A DNA stretch of 64,000 nt, taken from positions 1-64,000 of the forward strand of contig JADJFE010000010.1 in the NCBI GenBank assembly GCA_016708725.1. The letters are read 5' to 3'. Position 1 is the first letter of the stretch. Every line of letters begins with the position of its first letter. Source of the DNA: Candidatus Aalborgicola bjergmarkensis. Lineage in GTDB: Bacteria > Pseudomonadota > Gammaproteobacteria > Burkholderiales > Burkholderiaceae_C. The position numbers were made by a program, and so were the translations under genes. The notes under the pieces were generated by a model. It did not search any database. It was not told the DNA's origin and worked only from the letters and a program-made list of their open reading frames with translations. Positions 26,319-34,302 of this stretch are shown here, piece after piece.

Positions 26319-27878
26319 GTGAGCCTCATTAAATCTGCTTCCGTTGTTTCCCTGTTTACCCTGGTATCACGCATCACGGGATTGGTGCGCGATCTGCTGA
26401 TGGCGTCCACTTTTGGCGTCAGTGCCATGACCGATGCCTTTTGGGTGGCATTTCGCATCCCCAATATGCTGCGGCGCATGTTTGCCGAGGGTGCATTCAG
26501 CCAGGCTTTTGTGCCCGTACTGGCAACCAGCAAGGAACAGGACGGCGACGCAGCAACCCACGCGCTCATCAATGCGGTCGCCACCTTGTTGTGCATGGCC
26601 TTGCTGCTGACGTGCGTGCTCGGCATTGCGGCGGCACCCGTACTGGTTTACCTCTTGGCCAGCGGCTTACAGAGCGCCGGGTTCGAGGCGGCGGTGCTGA
26701 TGACGCGCTGGATGTTTCCCTACATCGCCTGCATGTCGCTGGTAGCCTTGGGGGCGGGGGTGCTCAATACCTGGAAGAAATTCGCCATTCCGGCAGCCAC
26801 CCCGATCTTGCTGAATCTGGCAATGATTTCTGCTGCCTGGCTGGGTGCGCCCTGGTTTGCGCGGCAGGGGATCGAGCCCATTTATGCCATGGCCGCCGGT
26901 GTCATGCTCGGAGGCGTGTTGCAACTCGGCGCAATCCTGTTGGCCATGGCAAAGCTGGGACTCGCCCCCAGTATTCGGCTAAATAGGGCTTCTGCGCTTG
27001 CAGCATGGGCGCAACCAGCTACAAAAAAAATAGTAAGCCTCATGGCGCCAGCGCTCTTGGGCGTGAGTGTTGCGCAAATTTCATTGCTCATCAACACGCA
27101 GATTGCCTCGCACCTGGGCACGGGTTCGGTGACGTGGCTCAACAGTGCCAGTTTGTTGATGGAGTTTCCCACCGCCTTGCTGGGTGTGGCACTCGGCGTG
27201 GTGCTCATGCCACAACTCGCTGCTGCCAAGGCGGCCGGTGATGCAGAAAAATTTTCCCAGATGATCGACTGGGGTTTGCGTCTGGTCGTATTGCTGGCCG
27301 TACCCAGCGCCGTGGCACTCATCACCTTTGCGCAACCGATGGTCGCGGTGTTTTTTCACAACGGTGCCTTCACCGAGCATGACGTATTGCAAACCACGTC
27401 CGCGTTGATGGGCTACGGCGCCGGGCTGCTGGGCCTGGTTGCCATCAAGGTGTTGACGCCGGGCTACTTTGCCAACCAGGACATCAAAACCCCGGCCTTG
27501 ATCGGCATTGCGGTGCTGCTCATCACCCAGGCTTTGAACGTGATTTTTGTCCCGATCCTGGGCCACGCCGGGCTGGCGCTGGCCATTGGCATGGGCGCCA
27601 TGGTCAATGCGCTATGGCTATTGATCGGGCTTTTGCGCAGCCAAAGATTTGTTCCGGTTCCTGGATGGGGACTCTTTGCCCTGCAAGTCGTAGCCGCCAG
27701 TGCCTTGTTGGCCATTTTTTTGATGTGGGCTAACTCCTCGGTGTCCTGGATCGCCCTGCAGCCCGATAAACTCAAGCGACTGGCGCTGCTACTTGCCACC
27801 ATTACCGGGGCAGTGGCACTTTATTTTGCGGCGATCTGGGCTGCCGGGCTGAATCTGAAACAATTGGTACGGCGCTGA
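26319..27878 (+). CDS. murJ: Lipid II flippase MurJ
   Basis: The 519-residue polytopic protein begins at GTG 26319 (MSLIKSASVVSLFTLVSRIT) and shows the MurJ signature GLVRDLLMASTFG, the RRMFAEGAFSQAFVPVL loop and QISLLINTQIASHLGTGSVT. It translocates lipid-linked peptidoglycan precursor across the inner membrane. About 14 transmembrane segments are visible, the usual length. A dispersed-repeat-like segment lies inside the gene at 26986-27036 without changing its length noticeably. The SirB1-family gene follows after 20 bases, a common betaproteobacterial arrangement. Confidence 0.95.
   Translation: MSLIKSASVVSLFTLVSRITGLVRDLLMASTFGVSAMTDAFWVAFRIPNMLRRMFAEGAFSQAFVPVLATSKEQDGDAATHALINAVATLLCMALLLTCVLGIAAAPVLVYLLASGLQSAGFEAAVLMTRWMFPYIACMSLVALGAGVLNTWKKFAIPAATPILLNLAMISAAWLGAPWFARQGIEPIYAMAAGVMLGGVLQLGAILLAMAKLGLAPSIRLNRASALAAWAQPATKKIVSLMAPALLGVSVAQISLLINTQIASHLGTGSVTWLNSASLLMEFPTALLGVALGVVLMPQLAAAKAAGDAEKFSQMIDWGLRLVVLLAVPSAVALITFAQPMVAVFFHNGAFTEHDVLQTTSALMGYGAGLLGLVAIKVLTPGYFANQDIKTPALIGIAVLLITQALNVIFVPILGHAGLALAIGMGAMVNALWLLIGLLRSQRFVPVPGWGLFALQVVAASALLAIFLMWANSSVSWIALQPDKLKRLALLLATITGAVALYFAAIWAAGLNLKQLVRR
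26986..27036 (+). repeat. Repeat-like segment inside murJ
   Basis: The stretch reads GGGCTTCTGCGCTTGCAGCA, a short GC-rich middle, and AGCTACAAAAAAAATAGTAA. It resembles the dispersed elements with AGCTA-poly(A)-ATAG ends that are common between genes of Comamonadaceae. It encodes the loop ASALAAWAQPATKKIVS. Because protein length here looks normal for MurJ, this may be sequence replacement or convergence rather than insertion. Confidence 0.35.
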
Positions 27879-27898
27879 ATTCAAAAAGGGGTTGATCC

Positions 27899-28744
27899 AT
27901 GCACATGCATTTTGAAGTACCCACCACCCTGGACTATTTTTCCAGCCTGGTTGACAGTGACAGCGACTTCGCCCTCCTTGAAGCCGCAGTGAGTCTGGCG
28001 CAGGACGAATATCCCGACCTGGACGTGCAAGCCGTGTTCCACGAAATGGATAAGTTGCAAGCGCGCTTACGTCGGCGTGTTGGCGCCAATGCCGGGCAGT
28101 TGCACAAATTGCGCACCCTCAACCAGTTTTTCTTTCTGGAGCTGGGCTTTGGTATCAACGCCAACGATTATTACGATCCCGACAACAGCTTCATCCATAA
28201 GGTGCTGCAAAGTCGCCGGGGCATTCCGATCACCCTCGCGCTGGTATGGATGGAGATGGCACAGGAACTGGGTCTTGAAGTGCGCGGCATCTGCTTTCCG
28301 GGGCATTTCCTGGTCAAAATCGACCTCATCCTGGGACAAGCCGTGATTGATCCTGCCAACGGCCAGTCCTTGAGCCGGGAAAATCTGGCCGAACGGCTGG
28401 AGCCCTTGCGCCGACAAGCTGACAGCCTCGACGCGGAGATAGCCCCGCTGGGCTGGTATTTGCAGGCAGCTTCGGAGCGTGAAATCATGGCGCGCATGCT
28501 GCGCAACCTCAAGGAACTCCACCGCGAAAACAAAGACTGGTGGCGTTTACTGGCCGTACAGGAGCGCCTGGTGGTCCTGTTGCCGCAGTCCTGGTCAGAG
28601 TACCGCGACCGGGGATTGGTACACGCCGAGCTGGGTCACACGGAACAAGCTCTGTCCGATCTGGAATGTTATCTGGTCCATACCGACGATCTGGTTGACG
28701 TGGACGCCATAGCCGACCGCGTGGATGCACTGCGCGGCGGCTAA
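27899..28744 (+). CDS. SirB1-family protein (transglutaminase-like fold, TPR tail)
   Basis: The 281-residue cytosolic protein matches SirB1/COG2912: YYDPDNSFIHKVLQSRRGIP, then ITLALVWMEMAQELGLEVRG with the HFLVKI block, followed by a C-terminal tetratricopeptide-like part (LHRENKDWWRLLAVQERLVV). The family has a transglutaminase-like domain with degenerate catalytic residues and no firmly established biochemical role. It follows murJ closely (20 bases) and is probably co-transcribed. It converges with the GlpV-like gene across a short minisatellite. Confidence 0.88.
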   Translation: MHMHFEVPTTLDYFSSLVDSDSDFALLEAAVSLAQDEYPDLDVQAVFHEMDKLQARLRRRVGANAGQLHKLRTLNQFFFLELGFGINANDYYDPDNSFIHKVLQSRRGIPITLALVWMEMAQELGLEVRGICFPGHFLVKIDLILGQAVIDPANGQSLSRENLAERLEPLRRQADSLDAEIAPLGWYLQAASEREIMARMLRNLKELHRENKDWWRLLAVQERLVVLLPQSWSEYRDRGLVHAELGHTEQALSDLECYLVHTDDLVDVDAIADRVDALRGG

Positions 28745-28781
28745 AACACCTGAAACACCTGAAACACCCCAAACACCTCAG
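28743..28781. repeat. 9-bp minisatellite between convergent genes
   Basis: Four imperfect copies of ACACCTGAA occupy the 33-base gap between the stops of the SirB1-family and GlpV-like genes. The same repeat core (CAGGTG on the other strand) forms the in-frame tract at 49788-49820. Confidence 0.6.
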
Positions 28782-30511
28782 CGCACACGCCACTCGCGCC
28801 AGGCCTGGAGCAGTTTGGCATAGTCAATGGTTTCTCCGTGTGGTTTTTCGTTCTTCAGCTGTTTGCGTGGTGCGGTGGCATCGGTCAGCCATTTGTCGGG
28901 ATCGGTTGGTGAATTGAGTTTGGGTGCACAGCGCGGCATGCCGGCATTCTCCAGTGAGGCCATGACCTTGTCCATTTCATCGGCCAGGTTATCCATGGCC
29001 TGTTGCGGTGTCTTTTTTCCGCTGACTGCCTGGGCGATATTTTTCCACCACAACTGCGACAGTTTGGGGTAGTCGGGCACATTGCTGCCAGTGGGGGTCC
29101 AGGCCGCGCGGGCCGGGCTACGGTAAAACTCGATGAGGCCGCCGTATTTGTCCGCGTGTTGGGTAAAGTAGTCGTGCCGGATGTCGCCGTTACGAATGAA
29201 GGTAAGACCCACAATCGATTTTTTGAGCGAGACGGTCTTGGCGGTGACAAACTGGGCATACAACCACGCAGCGGCTAGCTGGTTGGGGTCGTGATCCTTG
29301 AAAAACGTCCAGGCACCCACGTCCTGGTAGCCATTTTGCACGCCCGTGCGCCAGTACGCGCCGACCGGGCCGGGGGCCATGCGCCATTTGGGCATTCCAG
29401 TGGCATCCACCACGGGCAAATCGGGTTTGATCATGTCGGCGGTGAAGGCGGTATACCAGAATATCTGCTGCGCAATCTGCCCCTGCGCGGGCACCGGCCC
29501 GGCCTCGCCGAAGGTCATACCCACGGCCTCCTTGGGTGCATATTTTTTCAGCCACTCGATGTACTTGGTCAGCGCGTAGACGGCTGGCGGTGAATTGGTG
29601 GCACCACCCCGCGATACGGAAGCCCCCACCGGGTTGCATTTATTGGCGCCAACACCGACCCGGATGCCCCACTCATCCACCGGAAGCCCATTGGGATACC
29701 CCTTGTCGGCGGTACCCGCCATGGAAAGCCAGGCGTCGGTGAAGCGCCAACCCAAAGACGGGTCCGTCTTGCCATAGTCCATGTGGCCATAGACGGGCTT
29801 TCCGTCAATGGTCTTGACATCGTTGCTGAAAAATGCCGCAATATCCTCGTAAGCACTCCAGTTCAGCGGCACCCCCAGCTCGTAGCCGTACTTGGCTTTG
29901 AACTTGTCCTTGAGGTCTTTGCGGGCAAACCAGTCCGCACGAAACCAGTACAGGTTGGCAAACTGTTGATCCGGCAACTGGTAGAGGTTGCGATCCGGCG
30001 CAGTGGTGAAACTGGTGCCAATGAAGTCATTCAGATCCAACCCCGGATTGGTCCACTCCTTGCCAGCGCCCGCCATGTATTCGGTCAGATTCAGAATTTT
30101 TCCGTAGCGGTAGTGGGTCCCAATCAGGTCCGAGTCGGTGATCCAGCCGTCGTAACTTGACTGGCCCGTGCGCATGGCCTCCTGCAAATCTTCCACCACC
30201 TCGCCTTCCTGAATCACGTTGTGCCGGACCTTGATTCCGGTAATTTCCTCAAATGCCTTGGTGAGGGTTTTCGATTCATATTCGTGGGTCGTCAGCTTTT
30301 CGGACACCACCGATATTTCCTTGACCCCCTTGGCCTTGATGCGCTGGGCAGCACTAATAAACCATTGCATTTCGCGCATCTGCTGGTCTTTGCTCAGGGT
30401 GGAAGGCTGGAACTCGCTGTCCACCCACCTTCTTGCATCGGGTTCTGCGGCCCAGGTCGCATGGATTCCTGCAACGCTGAGTGCAGCCAATGTGATCAGG
30501 GTAAATTTCAT
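28778..30511 (-). CDS. ABC transporter substrate-binding protein, GlpV-like
   Basis: The 577-residue periplasmic protein has a signal peptide (MKFTLITLAALSVAGIHATWA). It is unusually long for a family 1 solute-binding protein. The blocks DSEFQPSTLSKDQQMREMQW, ESKTLTKAFEEITGIKVRHN and LPDQQFANLYWFRADWF match GlpV, the glycerol-binding component of rhizobial GlpSTPQUV. Glycerol is the likely ligand by family. No permease or ATPase gene is adjacent, so it is an orphan in this window. A hairpin at 30538-30560 lies between it and the metal exporter downstream of its promoter side. Confidence 0.8.
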   Translation of the reverse strand: MKFTLITLAALSVAGIHATWAAEPDARRWVDSEFQPSTLSKDQQMREMQWFISAAQRIKAKGVKEISVVSEKLTTHEYESKTLTKAFEEITGIKVRHNVIQEGEVVEDLQEAMRTGQSSYDGWITDSDLIGTHYRYGKILNLTEYMAGAGKEWTNPGLDLNDFIGTSFTTAPDRNLYQLPDQQFANLYWFRADWFARKDLKDKFKAKYGYELGVPLNWSAYEDIAAFFSNDVKTIDGKPVYGHMDYGKTDPSLGWRFTDAWLSMAGTADKGYPNGLPVDEWGIRVGVGANKCNPVGASVSRGGATNSPPAVYALTKYIEWLKKYAPKEAVGMTFGEAGPVPAQGQIAQQIFWYTAFTADMIKPDLPVVDATGMPKWRMAPGPVGAYWRTGVQNGYQDVGAWTFFKDHDPNQLAAAWLYAQFVTAKTVSLKKSIVGLTFIRNGDIRHDYFTQHADKYGGLIEFYRSPARAAWTPTGSNVPDYPKLSQLWWKNIAQAVSGKKTPQQAMDNLADEMDKVMASLENAGMPRCAPKLNSPTDPDKWLTDATAPRKQLKNEKPHGETIDYAKLLQAWREWRVR

Positions 30512-30537
30512 CGGTGATTCTCCTCATCTCGTAATAT

Positions 30538-30560
30538 TTTTGCCCACATGGGCGGGCAAA
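30538..30560. promoter_or_regulatory. Inverted repeat between dmeF-like and glpV-like genes
   Basis: TTTGCCC and GGGCAAA form a 7-bp inverted repeat around a 9-base loop containing CATGGGC. It lies 12 bases after the exporter stop and 27 bases before the GlpV-like ATG. No strong T-tract follows on the minus strand, so it could be an operator or a weak terminator. Confidence 0.35.
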
Positions 30561-30571
30561 TACTACCCTAT

Positions 30572-31531
30572 TCAACGAGGAAAAATGTGTATCTCGATGG
30601 TTGAATGGACAATTTCCCCGTGCACAGACAAACGCTGGCGCACAGCGTCGGGTGTCAGCGCCGCGTCGTGCGTCACCACCGTCATGGCGCATGCATACAC
30701 GTTCTTGCCAACCCGCCATACATGCAAGTCGGCAATGCGGGTGTCCTGCGTTTCGTCGGCCCTTTCAACCACCGCACGGATTTCGTCAACCACCGGATGG
30801 TCCATCTCACGGTCCAGCAATATTTTTCCCGTCTCGCCGATCAGCCCCTTGGCCCAGACCGCAACCAGTACCGCACCCACCATGCCCATGGCCGGGTCCA
30901 GCCAGGACCAGCCAAACATCCACCCCCCGGCCAGCGCCACGATGGCCAAAACCGAAGTAGCGGCGTCGGCAATCACGTGCAGATAAGCCGATTTCAGGTT
31001 GAGGTCATGGTGGTCATGGTGGTCATGGTGGTCATGATGATGGCCATCATCGTGGTGGTCGTTATGGTCATGGTGGTGTGCCTTGCCAAGGATCACCGCG
31101 CACACGACGTTGACGAGCAATCCAAGGACAGCAATTACGATGGCTTCCTGGTACTGGATCGGCTGGGGCGAGACGATCCGCTCTGCCGACCCGATCACCA
31201 TCATCACAGCCACCCCGAGCAGGAAGATGGCGCTGGCAAAGCCGCCCAGCACCTCGATTTTCCAGGTGCCAAAAGCAAAGCGCGGATCCTTCGCATAGCG
31301 GCGCGCCGTCGCGTAGGCCAGCGCCGACAAGCCAATGGCCACAGCATGGGAACTCATGTGCCAGCCATCCGCCAGCAAAGCCATGGAATTGAACCACCAC
31401 CCGGCGGCGATTTCGAGCACCATCATTGCAAGCGTAATCCACATAACGATTCGCGTGCCGCGTTCAGCAGCGTTGTTGCCGGTGTCGAAAACGTGGTCGT
31501 GCACCCAGCGTGAGAGATTGTCAGTGTGCAT
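30572..31531 (-). CDS. dmeF: Cation diffusion facilitator, DmeF-like Co/Ni exporter
   Basis: ATG 31531 is chosen for its AAGGAG site (7-base spacing), giving 319 residues. Six membrane segments and the CDF motifs are visible (LLADGWHMSSHAVAIG with the HxxxD-type site; SAYLHVIADAATSVLAIVAL with the second HxxxD). The cytoplasmic loop between TM4 and TM5 is a histidine/aspartate run encoded by a CATGGTGGT repeat (31005-31075), typical of DmeF. It likely exports cobalt or nickel by proton antiport. It ends the unit begun by the GDT1-family gene 11 bases upstream, suggesting a metal-homeostasis operon under the riboswitch. Confidence 0.85.
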   Translation of the reverse strand: MHTDNLSRWVHDHVFDTGNNAAERGTRIVMWITLAMMVLEIAAGWWFNSMALLADGWHMSSHAVAIGLSALAYATARRYAKDPRFAFGTWKIEVLGGFASAIFLLGVAVMMVIGSAERIVSPQPIQYQEAIVIAVLGLLVNVVCAVILGKAHHHDHNDHHDDGHHHDHHDHHDHHDLNLKSAYLHVIADAATSVLAIVALAGGWMFGWSWLDPAMGMVGAVLVAVWAKGLIGETGKILLDREMDHPVVDEIRAVVERADETQDTRIADLHVWRVGKNVYACAMTVVTHDAALTPDAVRQRLSVHGEIVHSTIEIHIFPR

Positions 31532-31542
31532 GGATGTCTCCT

Positions 31543-32121
31543 TCAAAGTCCAAATCCGGAGCCTGCACCCAGCAAGGTTGCCACACCCAGCAGCGCGAAG
31601 ATTGCAGCGGCAATCGTATGCACCAGCTTCATGGGTATTCTGGATGCCAGCTTGTCACCAACGAACACGGCGGGCACATCAGCAATGAGCATACCCAGGG
31701 TCGTGCCAATCACAACCATCACGGGGGATGCATAGTGCGCGGCCATGGCAACGGTCGCAATCTGCGTTTTATCGCCCATTTCTGCCAGGAAAAAAGTGAT
31801 CAGCGTCGCGCCAAAAACACCGAAGCGCTTGGCAACCTGCGTTTCTTCCTCTTCTATCTTGTCAGGGATCATCGTCCAGATGGCCATGCCGATGAATGAC
31901 AAGCCCAGTACCCAGCGCAATACTTCGGGACTGACCGTGCTGGTGATCCACGCACCCAGCGCACCCGCAAGGCTGTGGTTCACGATGGTGGCGACCAGAA
32001 TTCCCAGGATGATCGGCACGGGCTTCTTGAAGCGCGCCGCAAGGATGAAAGCCAGGAGCTGTGTTTTGTCGCCAATTTCTGCCAGGGCGACGACTCCGGT
32101 GGAGACGAGTAAAGATTCCAT
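31543..32121 (-). CDS. GDT1/TMEM165 (UPF0016) family Mn2+ exporter
   Basis: ATG 32121 gives a 192-residue membrane protein with the two family motifs AEIGDKTQLLAF and AEMGDKTQIATV in inverted topology. Members exchange Mn2+ or Ca2+ for protons; bacterial ones (MneA-like) export manganese. The yybP-ykoY riboswitch upstream supports a manganese role directly. The ribosome site is weak (GGGAAC). The DmeF-like gene follows closely and may share its transcript. Confidence 0.88.
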   Translation of the reverse strand: MESLLVSTGVVALAEIGDKTQLLAFILAARFKKPVPIILGILVATIVNHSLAGALGAWITSTVSPEVLRWVLGLSFIGMAIWTMIPDKIEEEETQVAKRFGVFGATLITFFLAEMGDKTQIATVAMAAHYASPVMVVIGTTLGMLIADVPAVFVGDKLASRIPMKLVHTIAAAIFALLGVATLLGAGSGFGL

Positions 32122-32150
32122 GAAAGTTCCCAGGCCGGATACAGACAATT

Positions 32151-32191
32151 GACCACGACGCATCTCCGGCCAAGTCGGATGCGTCGTGGTC
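32151..32191 (-). promoter_or_regulatory. Long hairpin in the GDT1 leader (possible expression platform)
   Basis: GACCACGACGCATC pairs perfectly with GATGCGTCGTGGTC (14 bp) around a 13-base loop. It lies 30 bases before the GDT1-family start codon and just after the riboswitch core. No T-tract follows, so it is not a typical intrinsic terminator. It may act in translation control or as an alternative pairing partner. Confidence 0.55.
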
Positions 32192-32221
32192 AAAGGTCTT
32201 GCCAGGTATAAAAAACTGCTT

Positions 32222-32300
32222 ACGCCATGACCTGCGGGTCAAGTGTGTTGGCATAAGCCTCTTCGATTCGTCCTCGGTGCGAAGAGCGGCTACTCCCCAA
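32222..32300 (-). ncRNA. yybP-ykoY manganese riboswitch
   Basis: On the minus strand the leader has the diagnostic GGGGAGTAGC (32298-32289), a stem CTCTTCG/CGAAGAG, and the second conserved loop ATGCCAACACACTTGACC closed by GCTTA.../...TAAGC (32254-32214). These two motifs meet to bind Mn2+ in yybP-ykoY RNAs. The class is known to control Mn exporters, which matches the downstream GDT1-family gene. P1 pairing is not obvious to me, so the exact ends are approximate. Confidence 0.75.
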
Positions 32301-32381
32301 TGACGCGCGGATTGTAACCGGCGTGAAGTGCGACAATTCTGGATGGTCAACGAATCAGATCAAGGGATCAAGGGGAATACG

Positions 32382-32762
32382 ATGGGACTTACCTACGCGG
32401 TGCTGCGGCTCACCAATCTTTTTACGAAGCAGCAGGTGCAGGTGAAAGCCTTGGTGGATACCGGCGCGACATTCATGTGCGTGACCGAAGAGATTGCCTT
32501 GCAGCTCGGTTTTGATACCGATGAGGTGAGCCGACAAACGGTGACCCTGGCGGATGGACATCAGCGCAAGGTGCCGAAGATTGCGCCCATTGAAATCGGG
32601 TTCGAAAACCGCAGCTACGTCACCGAAGCAGTGGTGTTGGGTGACGAGCCGCTGCTGGGCGTGATTCCACTGGAAGCGATGGACCTCGTGGTTGATCCAC
32701 GTCGACAGGAATTGGTCGTGAATCCGCAACATCCCAATTACCCGGTCGCACTGGCCAAATAA
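32382..32762 (+). CDS. Retropepsin-like (clan AA) aspartic protease
   Basis: ATG 32382 is preceded by AAGGGG. The 126-residue protein has the active-site motif VDTGATF and a hydrophobic strand EAVVLGDEPLLGVIPLEAMD, which is the layout of a single-lobe retropepsin domain that dimerises. Bacterial stand-alone members are mostly uncharacterised. It is divergent from the riboswitch-controlled metal operon and convergent with amiC. There is no signal peptide. Confidence 0.75.
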   Translation: MGLTYAVLRLTNLFTKQQVQVKALVDTGATFMCVTEEIALQLGFDTDEVSRQTVTLADGHQRKVPKIAPIEIGFENRSYVTEAVVLGDEPLLGVIPLEAMDLVVDPRRQELVVNPQHPNYPVALAK

Positions 32763-32788
32763 AGACCAGGACGGAGCTATAAGCAGCA

Positions 32789-34294
32789 TCAACTACTAAC
32801 CCGGTTACGCGCCAGTGGCGGGTTTTTACTGAAGTAGCCCAGGATGCCACGCATCAGGGCGTCGGCCAGCTGGTTCTGGTACTGGGAACTGTTGAGCTTG
32901 GCCTCTTCGCTCGGGTTGCTGATGAAAGCCGCTTCGACGAGCACGCTGGGGATGTCGGGCGCCTTGAGTACGGCAAAGGATGCCTGTTCGACCTTGGGTT
33001 TATGCAGTTTACCCACACGCGCGATTTCGCCCAGCAGGGTGCTGCCCAACTTCAGGCTGTCGTTGATCTGCGCCGTGGTGCTCATGTCCAGAATGGCACG
33101 TTGCAGCGCAGCATCGGCGCTTTGCACATTGAGTCCGCCAATCAGATCGGCCTTGTTCTCCTTGGCAGCCATCCAGCGGGCCGCGCCGCTGGATGCGCCG
33201 CCCCGGCTCAGGGCAAACACGCTGGCACCCTGCGGATCGGGCGTAAAAAAGGCATCGGCATGCAAACTGACAAACAGATCGGCCTGCACCCGGCGCGCCT
33301 TTTGCACCCGCACCTGCAAGGGCACAAAAAAATCGGCATCGCGCGTCAGGTACGCGCGCATCATGCTGCCATTGACACGGGATGCATTGATACGCTCGCG
33401 CAGCAAGTGCGCCAGACGCAGCACCACGTCTTTCTCGCGCGTGCCACCCGGACCAATAGCCCCTGGGTCTTCGCCACCATGCCCAGGGTCCAGGGCAACG
33501 ATGATGAGCCGGTCGGTATTGGCGGCATTGGCGGTATCCGCAGCAGCGGGGGGCGGCTCGGGCTTTGCCGGATTTTTAACGGCATTTTGGGCTGTAGCGC
33601 TTGCAGGTCGTGCGAGTGCAGCTATTGATTGCGTAGCAGCCGCCATTTGCACACTAGCCGTTTCCGCAGTTTTGGCTTTCTGTGCGATCAGGGCTTCCAG
33701 CGCATCGGAGTCGCCCGCACCACTGCCACCGCTGCTGGCGGACGACGCAGGTGCCGCTGCCGCTGCCGCAGGCGCGGCCCGGCTGGCTGGCTGGCTGGCA
33801 GCAAGGGCTGCAGGAACTGCCACCGTGCGATCCGGCAACTTCCCGGCAATCAAGGTATCCATTGGGTCTATTTCCCGCACCGGGTACAAATCCAGCACCA
33901 GGCGATGCTGGTAGGCGGCAACCGGCGCCAAGGTGAAGACCTGCGGACGGATCGGCAACTTGAGATCAACCACCAGCCGCACCACACGGGGTGCAAACTG
34001 CCCGACCCGGATACCGGCAATATTCGGATCATCGGCGCGCACCTTGGCAACCAGCTCTTTCAGTGCCGGATTCAAAGTGATGCCTTCAATATCTACCGCC
34101 AGACGTGGGGGGTTGGGCACAAACAGTTGTTTGGTCTGCAGGGCTGCATCCGACTCGATGGTCACGCGCGAATACTCAGGCGCAGGCCAGATGCGCACCG
34201 TGACGATGGTAGCGCCATGCGCCAGATGCGCCGCACCCAGCGTCAGGACGATACCGCCACCAACGCGCAGCAAGTCCCTGCGCTGCCATAGCAT
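32789..34294 (-). CDS. amiC: N-acetylmuramoyl-L-alanine amidase, AmiC type
   Basis: ATG 34294 begins a twin-arginine signal (MLWQRRDLLRVGGGIVLTLG), matching AmiC, a Tat-exported septal amidase. An AMIN domain follows (about 25-130), then a long Ala/Pro/Ser-rich linker, and an Amidase_3 zinc hydrolase domain from about residue 240 (DPGHGGEDPGA, VRVQKARRVQADLFVSLHAD, VEAAFISNPSEE). It cleaves peptidoglycan at daughter-cell separation. A dispersed-repeat-derived segment lies in the linker. The gene begins 8 bases after the PAS-GGDEF stop. Confidence 0.9.
   Translation of the reverse strand: MLWQRRDLLRVGGGIVLTLGAAHLAHGATIVTVRIWPAPEYSRVTIESDAALQTKQLFVPNPPRLAVDIEGITLNPALKELVAKVRADDPNIAGIRVGQFAPRVVRLVVDLKLPIRPQVFTLAPVAAYQHRLVLDLYPVREIDPMDTLIAGKLPDRTVAVPAALAASQPASRAAPAAAAAAPASSASSGGSGAGDSDALEALIAQKAKTAETASVQMAAATQSIAALARPASATAQNAVKNPAKPEPPPAAADTANAANTDRLIIVALDPGHGGEDPGAIGPGGTREKDVVLRLAHLLRERINASRVNGSMMRAYLTRDADFFVPLQVRVQKARRVQADLFVSLHADAFFTPDPQGASVFALSRGGASSGAARWMAAKENKADLIGGLNVQSADAALQRAILDMSTTAQINDSLKLGSTLLGEIARVGKLHKPKVEQASFAVLKAPDIPSVLVEAAFISNPSEEAKLNSSQYQNQLADALMRGILGYFSKNPPLARNRVSS
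33597..33638 (-). repeat. Dispersed-repeat-like segment inside the amiC linker
   Basis: On the minus strand it reads ATCAATAGCTGCACTCGCAC and then GACCTGCAAGCGCT. The first part is close to repeat copy 1 (ATCAATAGCTGCAACCGCAC). It encodes part of the low-complexity linker (ATQSIAALARPASATAQ), so it has been accepted in frame. Confidence 0.45.
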
Positions 34295-34302
34295 TTCCTG
34301 GA

